DNA of 64,000 bases from Trichloromonas sp034006665 (GTDB taxonomy: Bacteria > Desulfobacterota > Desulfuromonadia > Desulfuromonadales > Trichloromonadaceae). The position numbers were made by a program, and so were the translations under genes. Shown piece after piece: positions 1 through 7,794 of this stretch (positions are counted from its first letter, which is position 1; each line of letters starts with the position of its first letter). Below the pieces are notes generated by a model. That model saw nothing but the letters and a program-made list of their open reading frames with translations, had not been told where the DNA came from and did no database searches. The DNA lies in assembly GCF_034006665.1 (NCBI RefSeq), contig NZ_JAVESI010000001.1, positions 62,001 to 126,000 on the forward strand. Direction: 5' to 3'.

Positions 1-98
1 TCGTCGAACAATGCAAACAGCTCTGCCGCAAACGCCAGCCCCTCTGCGCGGACTGCCCGTTGCAAGAGCTCTGCCCCTTCGCCAAATCCCAACAGTAA
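1..98 (+). CDS. nth: Endonuclease III, C-terminal end (partial)
   Basis: Only the last 31 codons are present, read from base 3 and ending TAA at 96-98. They contain four cysteines spaced C-x6-C-x2-C-x5-C (LCRKRQPLCADC, then PLQELC), the 4Fe-4S cluster loop that closes endonuclease III, the DNA glycosylase/AP lyase that removes oxidised pyrimidines. The coding frame stops just before a strong terminator. MutY shares a similar cluster loop but continues with a further domain after it, and here the protein ends seven residues past the last Cys, which favours Nth. The rest of the gene lies left of the window. Confidence 0.85.
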   Translation, partial: VEQCKQLCRKRQPLCADCPLQELCPFAKSQQ

Positions 99-101
99 AA
101 A

Positions 102-137
102 ACCCCCTCCGTGTCAAGGAGGGGGTCGTGTTTTTTT
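102..137. terminator. Bidirectional intrinsic terminator between nth and nudC
   Basis: A 9-bp GC-rich stem (ACCCCCTCC at 102-110, GGAGGGGGT at 118-126) is followed by seven Ts at 131-137 on the plus strand. On the minus strand the same stem is followed by a run of Ts (As at 97-102). It can therefore end both nth and the converging nudC transcript. Confidence 0.85.
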
Positions 138-164
138 CTTCCGAAAGCAGGAAAAAGGCCCGGA

Positions 165-1016
165 CTACGCCTTGGCGAAAGTGTCGATGAGGTAACGGGC
201 GATGCTGCGTTTGGGGGGAAGCAGGGGCAGGGCGTCGACCGGAAACCAGCGGGCATCCTCCAGTTCCTTGGTTTCGATGACGATGTCACCGCCGTCGTAG
301 TCGGCGACGTAACCGGCCATCAGTTGGCTGGGGAAGGGCCAGGACTGGCTGCCGACGTAGCGCAGGTTTTTGATGCGGATGCCGGTCTCTTCCCGCACTT
401 CCCGCACCACCGCCTCCTCCAGGCATTCGCCCATGTCGAGAAAACCCGCCACCAGCCCGTAACGCCCCGCCACCCATTCGGCCTTGCGCACCAGCAGTAC
501 CTCGTCATTGCGGCGCACCACAACGATCACGCAGGGATGAATGTGGGGGAAATGGAGGGCGCCGCAGGCGCAGCACTTCTTCCCCCACTCCCCCGGCAGC
601 CGCCCCTGTTCGCCGCCGCACTGGGAACAGCGAGCGCTGTTCTTGTCCCAATAGAGCTGCTGCGCGGCCAAGGCGCCAAGAGAGAGAAGTTCGATGCACA
701 GCCGGGGCTCGGCCGCTTGCAGACTCTCCGGTACAAGCCCCTCCGGCAGAGCGGCGGAACGGGAAACGGCGAGCGCCCGGCAGGGGCGTCCCTGCCAACG
801 TCCGAGATAAATGGCCCCTGAAGGATCGAGCCCGGTCGGCAAGGACACGGGCAACGCCAGATCGTTCAACAATAGCTCGGAGCCGCGCAGCAGCAGCCAG
901 AAACCTTCGCCGCCGGGATCGGCGTCGGGCGATTCCCGGTGCAAGTGGGCTTGCAGGGCTTCGTTGTTGAAAGGGAGATGCAGCGGGGATGGATAGACCT
1001 CGGGGAGCGGCGACAT
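165..1016 (-). CDS. nudC: NAD(+) diphosphatase (NADH pyrophosphatase) NudC
   Basis: 283 aa. Nudix hydrolase that cleaves NAD(H) to NMN(H) and AMP and can remove NAD caps from RNA. Visible in order: a variable N-terminal domain, a zinc ribbon with two Cys pairs (CSQC and CCAC around residues 145-165), then the Nudix box GFLDMGE...REVREETG (G-x5-E-x7-REV-x-EE-x-G) and the NudC-specific SQSWPFP motif just after it. The SQPWPFP-type motif separates NudC from other Nudix enzymes. It is the last gene of a minus-strand set with a second Nudix gene (18 bases upstream) and a lipid kinase, probably co-transcribed. Family and length agree well. Confidence 0.92.
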   Translation of the reverse strand: MSPLPEVYPSPLHLPFNNEALQAHLHRESPDADPGGEGFWLLLRGSELLLNDLALPVSLPTGLDPSGAIYLGRWQGRPCRALAVSRSAALPEGLVPESLQAAEPRLCIELLSLGALAAQQLYWDKNSARCSQCGGEQGRLPGEWGKKCCACGALHFPHIHPCVIVVVRRNDEVLLVRKAEWVAGRYGLVAGFLDMGECLEEAVVREVREETGIRIKNLRYVGSQSWPFPSQLMAGYVADYDGGDIVIETKELEDARWFPVDALPLLPPKRSIARYLIDTFAKA

Positions 1017-1034
1017 GATCTTCTTCTTTCGGAT

Positions 1035-1559
1035 TCAGCGCACGGCCCGACGCCCCTGCCAGAGGAGCAGGGCCAGCTGGGTCTTGCCGTCGGGAATCTC
1101 TCCCCGGGCGACCATGGCCAGGGCCTCATCCAGGGGGAGCGGCAGCACTTCGATATACTCCTCCGGCTCCAGCGCCTGGGGGACAGCCTTCAGACCGGTG
1201 GCGACGAAGAGATGGATGCGCTCGTCGCAGAAGCCGACCGCCGGCAGCATTTCGCCGAGCTTCTCGACTTGGCCAGCGCGATAACCGACCTCCTCCACCA
1301 GTTCCCGCCGCACGCAGGCTTCGGGAGATTCGTTCGGTTCCAGACGCCCGGCGGGGATTTCCAGCAGCATCCCGTTCAAAGCGGAGCGGTACTGGCGAAT
1401 CAACACTACCCGGCCATCGTCAAGCAGCGGCAGCACAGCGGCGCCGCCGGGATGATGCAGCACCTCGAACTCGGCGCAACGCCCGTTGGGGAGGCGGTGC
1501 TCCTCGATGGCCAGGGCGACGATGCGCCCGTCAAAGATTTTTCGTTCAGCGATTTTCAT
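1035..1559 (-). CDS. Nudix hydrolase, ADP-ribose pyrophosphatase-like
   Basis: 174 aa from the ATG at 1559 (MKIAERKIF). An in-frame extension to 1610 adds residues unlike the family, so the shorter start is preferred. The Nudix box is complete (GRLEPNE, then RELVEEVG: G-x5-E-x7-REL-x-EE-x-G), preceded by LIRQYR and AGR motifs typical of the ADP-ribose pyrophosphatase (NudF) branch, which hydrolyses ADP-ribose to AMP and ribose 5-phosphate. It sits between nudC and a lipid kinase gene on the same strand. Exact substrate cannot be settled from sequence alone. Confidence 0.85.
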   Translation of the reverse strand: MKIAERKIFDGRIVALAIEEHRLPNGRCAEFEVLHHPGGAAVLPLLDDGRVVLIRQYRSALNGMLLEIPAGRLEPNESPEACVRRELVEEVGYRAGQVEKLGEMLPAVGFCDERIHLFVATGLKAVPQALEPEEYIEVLPLPLDEALAMVARGEIPDGKTQLALLLWQGRRAVR

Positions 1560-1610
1560 GACGGGACCATAGCAGGTGCCGGCGGAGCCGACAAGGGGGA
1601 ATCGCCCCAT

Positions 1611-1641
1611 CGCTCTCCGGGAGAGGGGCCAGGGGGAGGGC
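1611..1641. repeat. GC-rich REP-like repeat, copy A
   Basis: The sequence contains CTCTCCGGGAGAG followed by a G-rich tail, in the gap between the Nudix and lipid kinase genes. Fifteen bases (CTCCGGGAGAGGGGC) recur exactly at 27876-27890 inside hsdM, and a related element lies at 28238-28278. This type of repeat is widely scattered in proteobacterial genomes; its mobility is not known from this sequence. Confidence 0.6.
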
Positions 1642-1643
1642 GC

Positions 1644-2549
1644 TCAGGGCGTTCCGGCGACTCCGGGCATGATCAGCACCAGCTCGCCGGGGACGACGCG
1701 GAAGCTCATGGGCAGCTCGCCGTGGTCATCGCCGTCGATCTGCACCGCCACCCCCGCGCCGCGCACCGTCAGCTCCCGGGCTTTGAAGAGACACGCCCCG
1801 GCCGGTTCCAGGGGGAGGTGCAGGACCATGCGCAACAGGGCGTGGAGCAGTGACCAGCGTCCCGGCTTCCGCAACAGGCAGACCTCGAAAATATCGTCGG
1901 ACAGGGAAGCGCCGGGGGTCAGGGAAAAGCGCCCGCCATAGAGGCGGCCGTTGCCGATGACGACGGTATGGCCGGAAAGAAGCGAGCCGTCTTCGAGCTC
2001 TACTTCGATGGGAGGAAAGGGCGGCCCGAAAAAGACCCGCAGGCCGCTGATCCCATAGGCCAGCTTGCCGAGACGGCGCTTGAGGCGCAGATCGACCCGG
2101 CGCACCACCTCGGCGTCGAAACCGGCGCCTGCCATAAGGAGAAAGCGCGTCTCCCCCGCCAGCCCGAGGCTGACCGGGGTCGCCGCGCCGTTCAAGGCGA
2201 CCCGGCAGGCGCCGGGAATATCGAAGGGAATCCCCGCTTCCAGGGCGAAGACGTTGGTCGTCCCCAGCGGGATGAAGGCCAGAGGGAGAGCCGAGGGCGC
2301 CAGGCCGTTGATGACTTCGTTGAGGGTGCCGTCGCCACCGGCGGCGACGAGCAGATCGATGTCGCCGGACTTCGCCTCCCGGGCGAAACGGGCGGCATCC
2401 CCCCGGGCGCCGGTGAGCCGCAGCTCAACCCGGTCGCCCCTGGCGGCGAGACCTTCCCGGGCCTGATGAATCTTGGCCAGGGCGTCGCCGCCGGCCACGG
2501 GATTGGCGATCAGCAAGATGCGCCGGGGCGCGTGACGTTCATCGGACAT
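1644..2549 (-). CDS. Diacylglycerol/lipid kinase family protein (YegS/DagK-like)
   Basis: 301 aa. ATP-dependent lipid kinase of the DAGK catalytic superfamily, probably phosphorylating diacylglycerol or a related lipid at the cytoplasmic face of the membrane. The nucleotide-binding signature GGDGTLNEV lies near residue 70, preceded by IANPVAG at residues 14-20 and followed by PLGTTNVFA, all hallmark motifs. An AAGGA lies about ten bases before the ATG. It is the first gene of a probable three-gene minus-strand transcript with two Nudix genes. The lipid acted on cannot be told from sequence. Confidence 0.85.
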   Translation of the reverse strand: MSDERHAPRRILLIANPVAGGDALAKIHQAREGLAARGDRVELRLTGARGDAARFAREAKSGDIDLLVAAGGDGTLNEVINGLAPSALPLAFIPLGTTNVFALEAGIPFDIPGACRVALNGAATPVSLGLAGETRFLLMAGAGFDAEVVRRVDLRLKRRLGKLAYGISGLRVFFGPPFPPIEVELEDGSLLSGHTVVIGNGRLYGGRFSLTPGASLSDDIFEVCLLRKPGRWSLLHALLRMVLHLPLEPAGACLFKARELTVRGAGVAVQIDGDDHGELPMSFRVVPGELVLIMPGVAGTP

Positions 2550-2569
2550 CAGAAAGAATCCTTGGACGA

Positions 2570-2728
2570 TTTAACAGGCTGATGAAAAACACCCATCTGC
2601 GGCGTTGTCCTCATCCCTCGTCAACGACGTACCTTCCAGGTACGCCTTATTCCTCAGGATTTCGTCCGCCTTGCATCTGGGCATTTTTGATCAGCCTTGG
2701 AAAACGAGTTTTTGAACAACCTGTTAAA
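2570..2728. repeat. Long imperfect palindromic repeat (aacaggc-gatgaaaaa family), full copy
   Basis: The element is flanked by tttaacagg at 2570-2578 and cctgttaaa at 2720-2728, an exact inverted pair. Inside, aggctgatgaaaaacaccca on the left pairs imperfectly with tgggcatttttgatcagcct on the right, and the centre holds a small palindrome around GTACCTTCCAGGTAC. A shorter relative is at 37638-37695. It occupies most of the 224-base gap between two genes and has no coding capacity. I associate such elements with Desulfuromonas/Geobacter genomes; MITE-like origin is inference. Confidence 0.75.
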
Positions 2729-2773
2729 GGGGTGACGCCCTACTGATTCCTCGGCTAATCGGCGCGAACCCGG

Positions 2774-4861
2774 TCAGTTCGCCGCCGTTCCCGCCGCAAC
2801 CGGCTTGCTCTGCACCAGCCGCGCAACCTCCCCGTCGGGGAGGCCGAGATTGCGGGCGCGCAGCGACAGGATACCGGTCTGCACATAGGCCAGCAAGCGC
2901 TTTTCCATCTCTTTGGCCAAGTCTTTCTCATCCCGATAGCGATCCTCGCTGCCGACGGGAGGAAAGCCCAGATCGTAGCGATAGATCTCCGGCTTCTCCT
3001 TGGGCGCGACGAGCAGCAGCCGATCCCCTTCGATGAGCGCCACCAGCTCCTCCCCCCCGGAAGGCTTGATCACGGCGAAACCTTCGTCTTGCAAGGTCGG
3101 CGAAAAGAGATTGCGACCCCAGCCCTGGTGCGGTGCATTCACCCCGAGCAGTCCGAGGACACTCGGGCCGATATCGACCTGACTGGCGACCGTCCGCCGC
3201 CGCAGTCCCGGTTCGTCAAGCAATCCCGGGGCATAAAAGAGGAGGGGCACGTGGAAGCGCCCCAGGGCCATGGGGGTGATCATCGGCGGATAACCGAAAC
3301 CGTGATCGCCGGTAACGACGAAGAGGGTATCCTTGAAATAGTCTTCCTTCTCCGCCATGCGGAAAAACTCCCCCAACGCCCAGTCGGCGTAGCGCATGCC
3401 GTTATAGCGCCCTTCGTAGCCGTCGTCGCTGCGAATCCGCTCAAAGGGCAAGGGTTCCGGTAGATTGAAGGGGGCGTGGTTGGAAAGGGTCAGGATGCTG
3501 CCGAAGAAGGGGCCCTGGGCCGCCAGCGCCTTGAATTCTTCGTTGGCCCGGGCATAGACGTCGTAGTCCGAGACTCCCCAGACGGGATCGACGAAGGTCG
3601 GGTTGACATAGTCGTCGGTGCCGACGAAACGATCGATACCATGCTGACGGAGAAAGCCCTCCTTGTTGTCCCAGGACAACAGGCCATTGTAGAGAAAAAT
3701 CGAGTCGTAGCCGCGCCGACTCAGCAGGGTCGGCAAACCGGAAAATTCCTGGCTGGCCTCCATCATCTTCATCAGATATTCGTAACCGGGCAGATTGGGG
3801 AAAGAAGTCAGCGTCGCGTAAACCCCCTGATGGGTGTGGGTGCCGTTGGAAAAGGCCCGCTCGAAGAGGATGCCCCCTTCCGCCAGGCGGTCGAACTCGG
3901 GAGTCAACGGCCTCTCGGCCCCCATGGCGCCAACAAAGCGGGCGGAAAAGCTCTCCATGAGAATCACCACCACATTGAGCGGCCGGCCATCCCCCAGGGG
4001 CGCGGCTTGCGGTTCGGCGCGCAACAACGGATGCTGTTCATCCGCCAGCGACGTCTCGCCGGGCAGCGCCAGCATGGCGCGACTGGTGGCCAACGCCTCG
4101 TCGGCGGGGAGCGACTTGGCCCAGAAGGCCTGCTTGCTGTAGATCTTGTCCCAGCCGCTGCGCCCCAGGGTGAAGAGACCGTTCAACGCCAGATGATTGG
4201 CGAAGGTCGATTCGGAAAAGAAGGCATCCCCCCAGCGCAGGGGTTCACCGGTGATGCCGCCACGCAGAACCACAACCATCGCCGCCAGGGTCAGCGTCGT
4301 ACCCATGATCCGCAGCAGGGCGCCTCGGGGCGATTCGGCGTCTGTCGGCGCGGCGAGATAGCGGCGAAACAGGCGGCGCAGAACCACGGCCATTACCGCC
4401 GCGAAAAGCAGCCAGAGGAGCGTATAACGAACCACCGGATAGCCCTCCCAGATCATTTCTCCGACAATTTTTGGATGGCTGAGATATTCGTAAACCAGCG
4501 CGTTGTAACGGCTTTCAAATTCAACGTAGAATTCGGCCTCAGAGATCCCGAGCAGCAGCAGGGCGGCGGTCAAAATTCCGAGACCGAAAACGAGCCGTCC
4601 GCGCCACCGCTGGGACAGCCCGAGCAGCAGCAGAAAGAGCGGGATCAACAGATATGAAGCAACCGCCAGATCGAAGCGTGCGCCGATCAAAAAACTTTTC
4701 AGCAACTCGCCGGTTGCCACCCCTTCGGCCAGATTGGTGTTACGCACCAGCAGCACCAGGCGCAGGGCCGCGAAGAGCCCCGCCAGCAGCAGATAAAGTC
4801 CGGCGATGAAGCGAACCTCGCCGGGAAAAAGTCGAGAAATCCCTTGCAGCAATCTCGCCAT
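2774..4861 (-). CDS. Membrane sulfatase/LTA-synthase-like phosphoglycerol transferase
   Basis: 695 aa. The N-terminus carries about five membrane segments (first ~200 residues), followed by an extracytoplasmic alkaline-phosphatase-superfamily domain. Metal and nucleophile motifs are visible: VILMESFSA, NGTHTHQG with the likely catalytic Thr, LSNHAPF and TGDHGFG. This is the layout of the LtaS/OpgB family, which transfers phosphoglycerol (or phosphoethanolamine) from phospholipid to a glycan or other acceptor. A Gram-negative host suggests a periplasmic glucan, lipid A or other glycan as acceptor rather than lipoteichoic acid. It lies downstream of an NtrC-type regulator gene and a sigma-54 promoter, with a terminator-like hairpin in between. 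Acceptor is unknown. Confidence 0.85.
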   Translation of the reverse strand: MARLLQGISRLFPGEVRFIAGLYLLLAGLFAALRLVLLVRNTNLAEGVATGELLKSFLIGARFDLAVASYLLIPLFLLLLGLSQRWRGRLVFGLGILTAALLLLGISEAEFYVEFESRYNALVYEYLSHPKIVGEMIWEGYPVVRYTLLWLLFAAVMAVVLRRLFRRYLAAPTDAESPRGALLRIMGTTLTLAAMVVVLRGGITGEPLRWGDAFFSESTFANHLALNGLFTLGRSGWDKIYSKQAFWAKSLPADEALATSRAMLALPGETSLADEQHPLLRAEPQAAPLGDGRPLNVVVILMESFSARFVGAMGAERPLTPEFDRLAEGGILFERAFSNGTHTHQGVYATLTSFPNLPGYEYLMKMMEASQEFSGLPTLLSRRGYDSIFLYNGLLSWDNKEGFLRQHGIDRFVGTDDYVNPTFVDPVWGVSDYDVYARANEEFKALAAQGPFFGSILTLSNHAPFNLPEPLPFERIRSDDGYEGRYNGMRYADWALGEFFRMAEKEDYFKDTLFVVTGDHGFGYPPMITPMALGRFHVPLLFYAPGLLDEPGLRRRTVASQVDIGPSVLGLLGVNAPHQGWGRNLFSPTLQDEGFAVIKPSGGEELVALIEGDRLLLVAPKEKPEIYRYDLGFPPVGSEDRYRDEKDLAKEMEKRLLAYVQTGILSLRARNLGLPDGEVARLVQSKPVAAGTAAN

Positions 4862-4920
4862 GCGGAAACGTTCCTTTCACGCGGCGCCCCCGCCTTTTCG
4901 GCGAAGTCGAAATCCAAATC

Positions 4921-4954
4921 AAAAAATGGGGCCTTTAAACAATTTAAAGGCCCC
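4921..4954 (-). terminator. Intrinsic terminator after the NtrC-type regulator gene
   Basis: A perfect 12-bp stem (GGGGCCTTTAAA at 4928-4939, TTTAAAGGCCCC at 4943-4954) with a 3-base loop is followed on the minus strand by a run of six Ts (As at 4921-4926). It lies between the regulator stop (5128) and the sulfatase start (4861), and would also end any transcript started at the sigma-54 promoter. Confidence 0.85.
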
Positions 4955-4987
4955 GGAGGCAAAAATGAGAGCGTTGTCGGCTCTTAT
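4921..4987 (-). ncRNA. Candidate sigma-54-driven small RNA (~67 nt)
   Basis: A sigma-54 promoter at 4998-5014 predicts a start near 4987 on the minus strand. The transcript would fold into a 5' hairpin (AGAGC/GCUCU with loop CGACAAC), a single-stranded UUUUUGCCUCC stretch that could pair with Shine-Dalgarno sequences, then a 12-bp intrinsic terminator ending in six Us near 4921. Promoter, compact hairpin, exposed CU-rich stretch and terminator together are the usual anatomy of a bacterial trans-acting small RNA. Alternatively the hairpin is just the terminator of the upstream regulator gene, or an attenuator of the sulfatase gene. Inference from sequence only. Confidence 0.5.
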
Positions 4988-4997
4988 TTATAGATAA

Positions 4998-5014
4998 AGC
5001 AATATATCTGCCAA
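4998..5014 (-). promoter_or_regulatory. Sigma-54 (RpoN) promoter
   Basis: The minus strand reads TTGGCAGATATATTGCT. The invariant GG (-24) and GC (-12) are separated by exactly ten bases, and most of the TTGGCACG-N4-TTGCT consensus is matched. It points toward the candidate small RNA and the sulfatase gene, and lies beside the gene for a sigma-54-dependent activator. Confidence 0.75.
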
Positions 5015-5066
5015 AACCCTAACTTGCCGCAATTCCATAAAAAATCTTTTTCCGGTGGTTTCCGGC

Positions 5067-5124
5067 GTACAAATTTTTCAACACGGAGCCATCGCCCCGG
5101 AAGCCGGCCGCCCAATATTTGTAC
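5067..5124. promoter_or_regulatory. Inverted GTACAAAT half-sites, possible activator-binding region
   Basis: GTACAAATTTTT (5067-5078) and its inverted counterpart AATATTTGTAC (5114-5124) flank about 35 bases. Relative to the predicted sigma-54 start at 4987 they lie near -80 and -130, the usual distance for enhancer sites of NtrC-type activators. The regulator encoded next door is the obvious candidate to bind here; this is inference. Confidence 0.4.
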
Positions 5125-5127
5125 CCC

Positions 5128-6495
5128 TCACTCCTCACTCACCATTCCGTACTTCCTCAACTTGTACTGCAAATTGCTGCGGCTGACACCGAGCAGTTCG
5201 GCGGCCTGGGCCTGCACCCCCCGGGCGCGGACCAGGGCCTGACGGATCAGGCGCTCCTCCATTTCGTCGAGCTGCTCGGGAAGCGGCCGCCCCAGTTCGG
5301 GAAAAACCGTCGCGACGCTTTCGACCGCCCGCCCGGAAAGCGACTCGGGAAGGTCCTCCGGCCGTAAGGTATCGCCAGTGCAGAAGAGGGCGCCGCGTTC
5401 GATGATGTTGCGCAGCTCACGCACGTTCCCCGGCCAGGGATGGGCCCGGAGGATGGCGAGAGCCTCGGGGGCGATGGCGCGGATGCGCCGCCCCAGCTCG
5501 TTACCGAAACGCTGGAGGAAATGGAGCGCGAGCAGGGGGATGTCTTCGCTCCGTCGGCGCAGGGGCGGAACTTCGAGGGTGACGACATTGAGCCGGTAAT
5601 AAAGGTCTTCACGAAAGGCCCCCGCCGCGATCATTGTCGGCAGCTCGCGATTGCTGGCGGCGACGATGCGCACGTCGCTCTCGATTTCCGCCGTCCCCCC
5701 GACCCGGCGGAATTTCCGCTCCTGCAAGACCCGCAGCAACTTGGGTTGCAATGCCAGGGGGAATTCGCCGATCTCGTCGAGAAGCAACGTACCGCCGTCG
5801 GCCACTTCGAGCAGGCCGCGCTTACGCTCGACGGCGCCGGTGAAGGCCCCGCGCTCGTGGCCGAAGAGTTCACTTTCGAGCAGGCTTTCGGTGAGAGCGG
5901 CACAGTTGATCGTCACCAGCGGCCCCTTGGCGCGGGGGCCGGCGCGATGCAGGGTGCGGGCCACCAGCTCCTTGCCGGTACCGCTTTCGCCGGTGATCAG
6001 GACCGAGGCCCGGGCCGGCGCCACCCGCGCGATGTCGGCCAGCAGCTTGCGAATCGCCGGACTCTCGCCGAGCAGCTCGCGCTCTCCGGCCCGTTCGAGC
6101 TGCCGACGCAGCACCTGGTTTTCCGTGCGCAGACGGGCGTCTTCCAGGGCTTTTTCGACGACCAGCAGAATTTCGTCATTCTTGAAGGGTTTCAGGAGAT
6201 AATCGAAAGCCCCGGCCTTCATCGCCGCCAGCGCCGTCTCCACCGTGGCGAAGGCGGTCAGCACCACGAAGGGAACGTCCCCGACCTCCCGCCGCACCTC
6301 TTCGAGAAAAGCCAGGCCGTCCATGCGCGGCATCCGCAGATCGGAGAGGATCAGCGCCACGCTTTCGCGGCCGAGCAGTTCCAGCCCGGCAAAGGGGTTA
6401 TCCGCCGTCGACACCCGATGGCCGGCATCTTCCAGCAGGTGCGCGAGGACCGTGCGGTAATTCTTTTCGTCATCGACCACCAGGATATGGGCCAT
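5128..6495 (-). CDS. Sigma-54-dependent response regulator (NtrC family)
   Basis: 455 aa in three domains. Receiver (residues ~1-120) has phospho-acceptor Asp52 in LILSDLRMP. The AAA+ domain (~140-375) has Walker A GESGTGKE, the sigma-54-contacting loop GAFTGA and Walker B GGTLLLDEIG. The C-terminal Fis-type helix-turn-helix is AAELLGVSRSNLQYKLRK. All residues needed for sigma-54 activation are present. The gene follows its likely partner histidine kinase by three bases, so the two are surely co-transcribed. A sigma-54 promoter and inverted half-sites lie immediately downstream, making that site a probable direct target. The signal sensed is not evident. Confidence 0.93.
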   Translation of the reverse strand: MAHILVVDDEKNYRTVLAHLLEDAGHRVSTADNPFAGLELLGRESVALILSDLRMPRMDGLAFLEEVRREVGDVPFVVLTAFATVETALAAMKAGAFDYLLKPFKNDEILLVVEKALEDARLRTENQVLRRQLERAGERELLGESPAIRKLLADIARVAPARASVLITGESGTGKELVARTLHRAGPRAKGPLVTINCAALTESLLESELFGHERGAFTGAVERKRGLLEVADGGTLLLDEIGEFPLALQPKLLRVLQERKFRRVGGTAEIESDVRIVAASNRELPTMIAAGAFREDLYYRLNVVTLEVPPLRRRSEDIPLLALHFLQRFGNELGRRIRAIAPEALAILRAHPWPGNVRELRNIIERGALFCTGDTLRPEDLPESLSGRAVESVATVFPELGRPLPEQLDEMEERLIRQALVRARGVQAQAAELLGVSRSNLQYKLRKYGMVSEE

Positions 6496-6498
6496 GGG

Positions 6499-7776
6499 CT
6501 ATTCCTCCAAAACCGGCAGGCAGACGGTAAAGACCGCCCCCGCCCCGGGCGCGCTGCGCACCCCCAGCTTGCCGCCGTGGGCCTCGACGATGCGAACGGC
6601 GTTGGCCAGCCCCAGCCCCGTCCCCTGATCTTTCGTGGTGAAGAAGGGATCGAAGATCTTGCCGTGCAGCTCCGGCGCGATACCGCAGCCGTCATCCTCC
6701 ACCTCCAGACAGGCCCGCTCCCCCTGACGGCCGGCCCGCAACCGGATGTGCCCGTTGGCGCCGACCGCCGCCAGGGCATTGAGCAGCAAATTGAGTAGCA
6801 CCTGCTGCATCAGGTCGCCGTCGACGGCGGCGAAGAGGGGTGTCGTCTCCTCCTCGACTTCGAGCGTTGTCCCCTGCTGCCTGGCCAGCCCCTCGCCATG
6901 GGCGGCCACCCGCCGCAATAGGGCACGCAGATCGGTGGGGCTCGGTACCGGCTCGGCGGGACGGCCGAAGGCGATGAAATCGGTCACCAGGCCGTTGATG
7001 CGGGAACTTTCTTCCTGGATGATGTCGAGCAACTGGCGCACGCTGTCGGAAGTGCCGGCGAGTTTTCTGTCGATGAGCTGTGCCGAGGAAGAGATAATCC
7101 CGAGCGGATTGCGGATCTCATGGGCGATCCCCGCCGACATTTCCCCCAGGGCGGCCAGCCGTTCGCTGCGCCGCAGGGAGTCCTCGGCGGCTTCCAGCCG
7201 GGCTAGAGACTCCTTCAGCGCCGTCTGATTGTCCAGCAATCGCTCATTCAGCTCTTTTTCCGCCGCCAGCTGCCGCCGATGGCTGTCGGAAAAACTCTGC
7301 ACCAGCAGCCCGACGATGAAGAAGGTGATGCCGAAGACGAGAAATTCCGGCAGCTCTTCGTGCCGCTGCTTTGGGTCGAGGTAGAGGGCCGCGGGAATCT
7401 GGCTGAAAAAGAGAACCGTCGCCAGGGTACAGGTCAACAGGGTCAGGCGCAGGTTGAGATTGGAGGCGGCGACCGTGATGGGGAGGAAATAGACGATCCA
7501 GTAGACACTCTCCTCCTCGCTGGTGGTCGCCCAGATGATCAGGGTGCAAAGAAGCAGATAGAGGCCGACATGGGCCATCATCAGCCCAGCGGACTGGATC
7601 TGTTCGATGGTGAAACGGCGGTCGGTGACCAGATGGTAGCCGGCAAGCAGGGCGAAGGGCAGGGCATCGAGCAGCAGATCTTCCCCTTTGCTGAAGAGGC
7701 AGAGCAGGACGATGAGCAGGGCCAGGATCAGGCTTTTGGTCAGGCGCCCGGCGGGGGAATAGAGAAAGGTGCTCAA
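6499..7776 (-). CDS. Membrane sensor histidine kinase, partner of the NtrC-type regulator
   Basis: 425 aa. The N-terminal half has four to five hydrophobic segments (residues ~15-160) with little periplasmic sequence, so the sensor appears buried in the membrane. A short coiled coil (~165-205) leads to the dimerisation helix with phospho-acceptor His219 in AGIAHEIRNPLG, then a HATPase domain with N box LLNLLLNA, DDGCGI (G1), DPFFTTK (F) and GTGLGLA (G2). NtrB-type kinases with this H-box motif commonly pair with sigma-54 activators, as here (three-base gap). The U32 protein gene ends 18 bases upstream, so the three may form one transcript. Confidence 0.92.
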   Translation of the reverse strand: MSTFLYSPAGRLTKSLILALLIVLLCLFSKGEDLLLDALPFALLAGYHLVTDRRFTIEQIQSAGLMMAHVGLYLLLCTLIIWATTSEEESVYWIVYFLPITVAASNLNLRLTLLTCTLATVLFFSQIPAALYLDPKQRHEELPEFLVFGITFFIVGLLVQSFSDSHRRQLAAEKELNERLLDNQTALKESLARLEAAEDSLRRSERLAALGEMSAGIAHEIRNPLGIISSSAQLIDRKLAGTSDSVRQLLDIIQEESSRINGLVTDFIAFGRPAEPVPSPTDLRALLRRVAAHGEGLARQQGTTLEVEEETTPLFAAVDGDLMQQVLLNLLLNALAAVGANGHIRLRAGRQGERACLEVEDDGCGIAPELHGKIFDPFFTTKDQGTGLGLANAVRIVEAHGGKLGVRSAPGAGAVFTVCLPVLEE

Positions 7777-7794
7777 TGGCCCTCCGTCATTGCG

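Noticed and set aside
4956..4996. Mini-frame MRALSALIYR on the plus strand with a perfect GGAGG upstream
   Set aside because: The GGAGG is the complement of the CCUCC in the candidate small RNA, the peptide is only ten residues, and no plus-strand promoter is seen.
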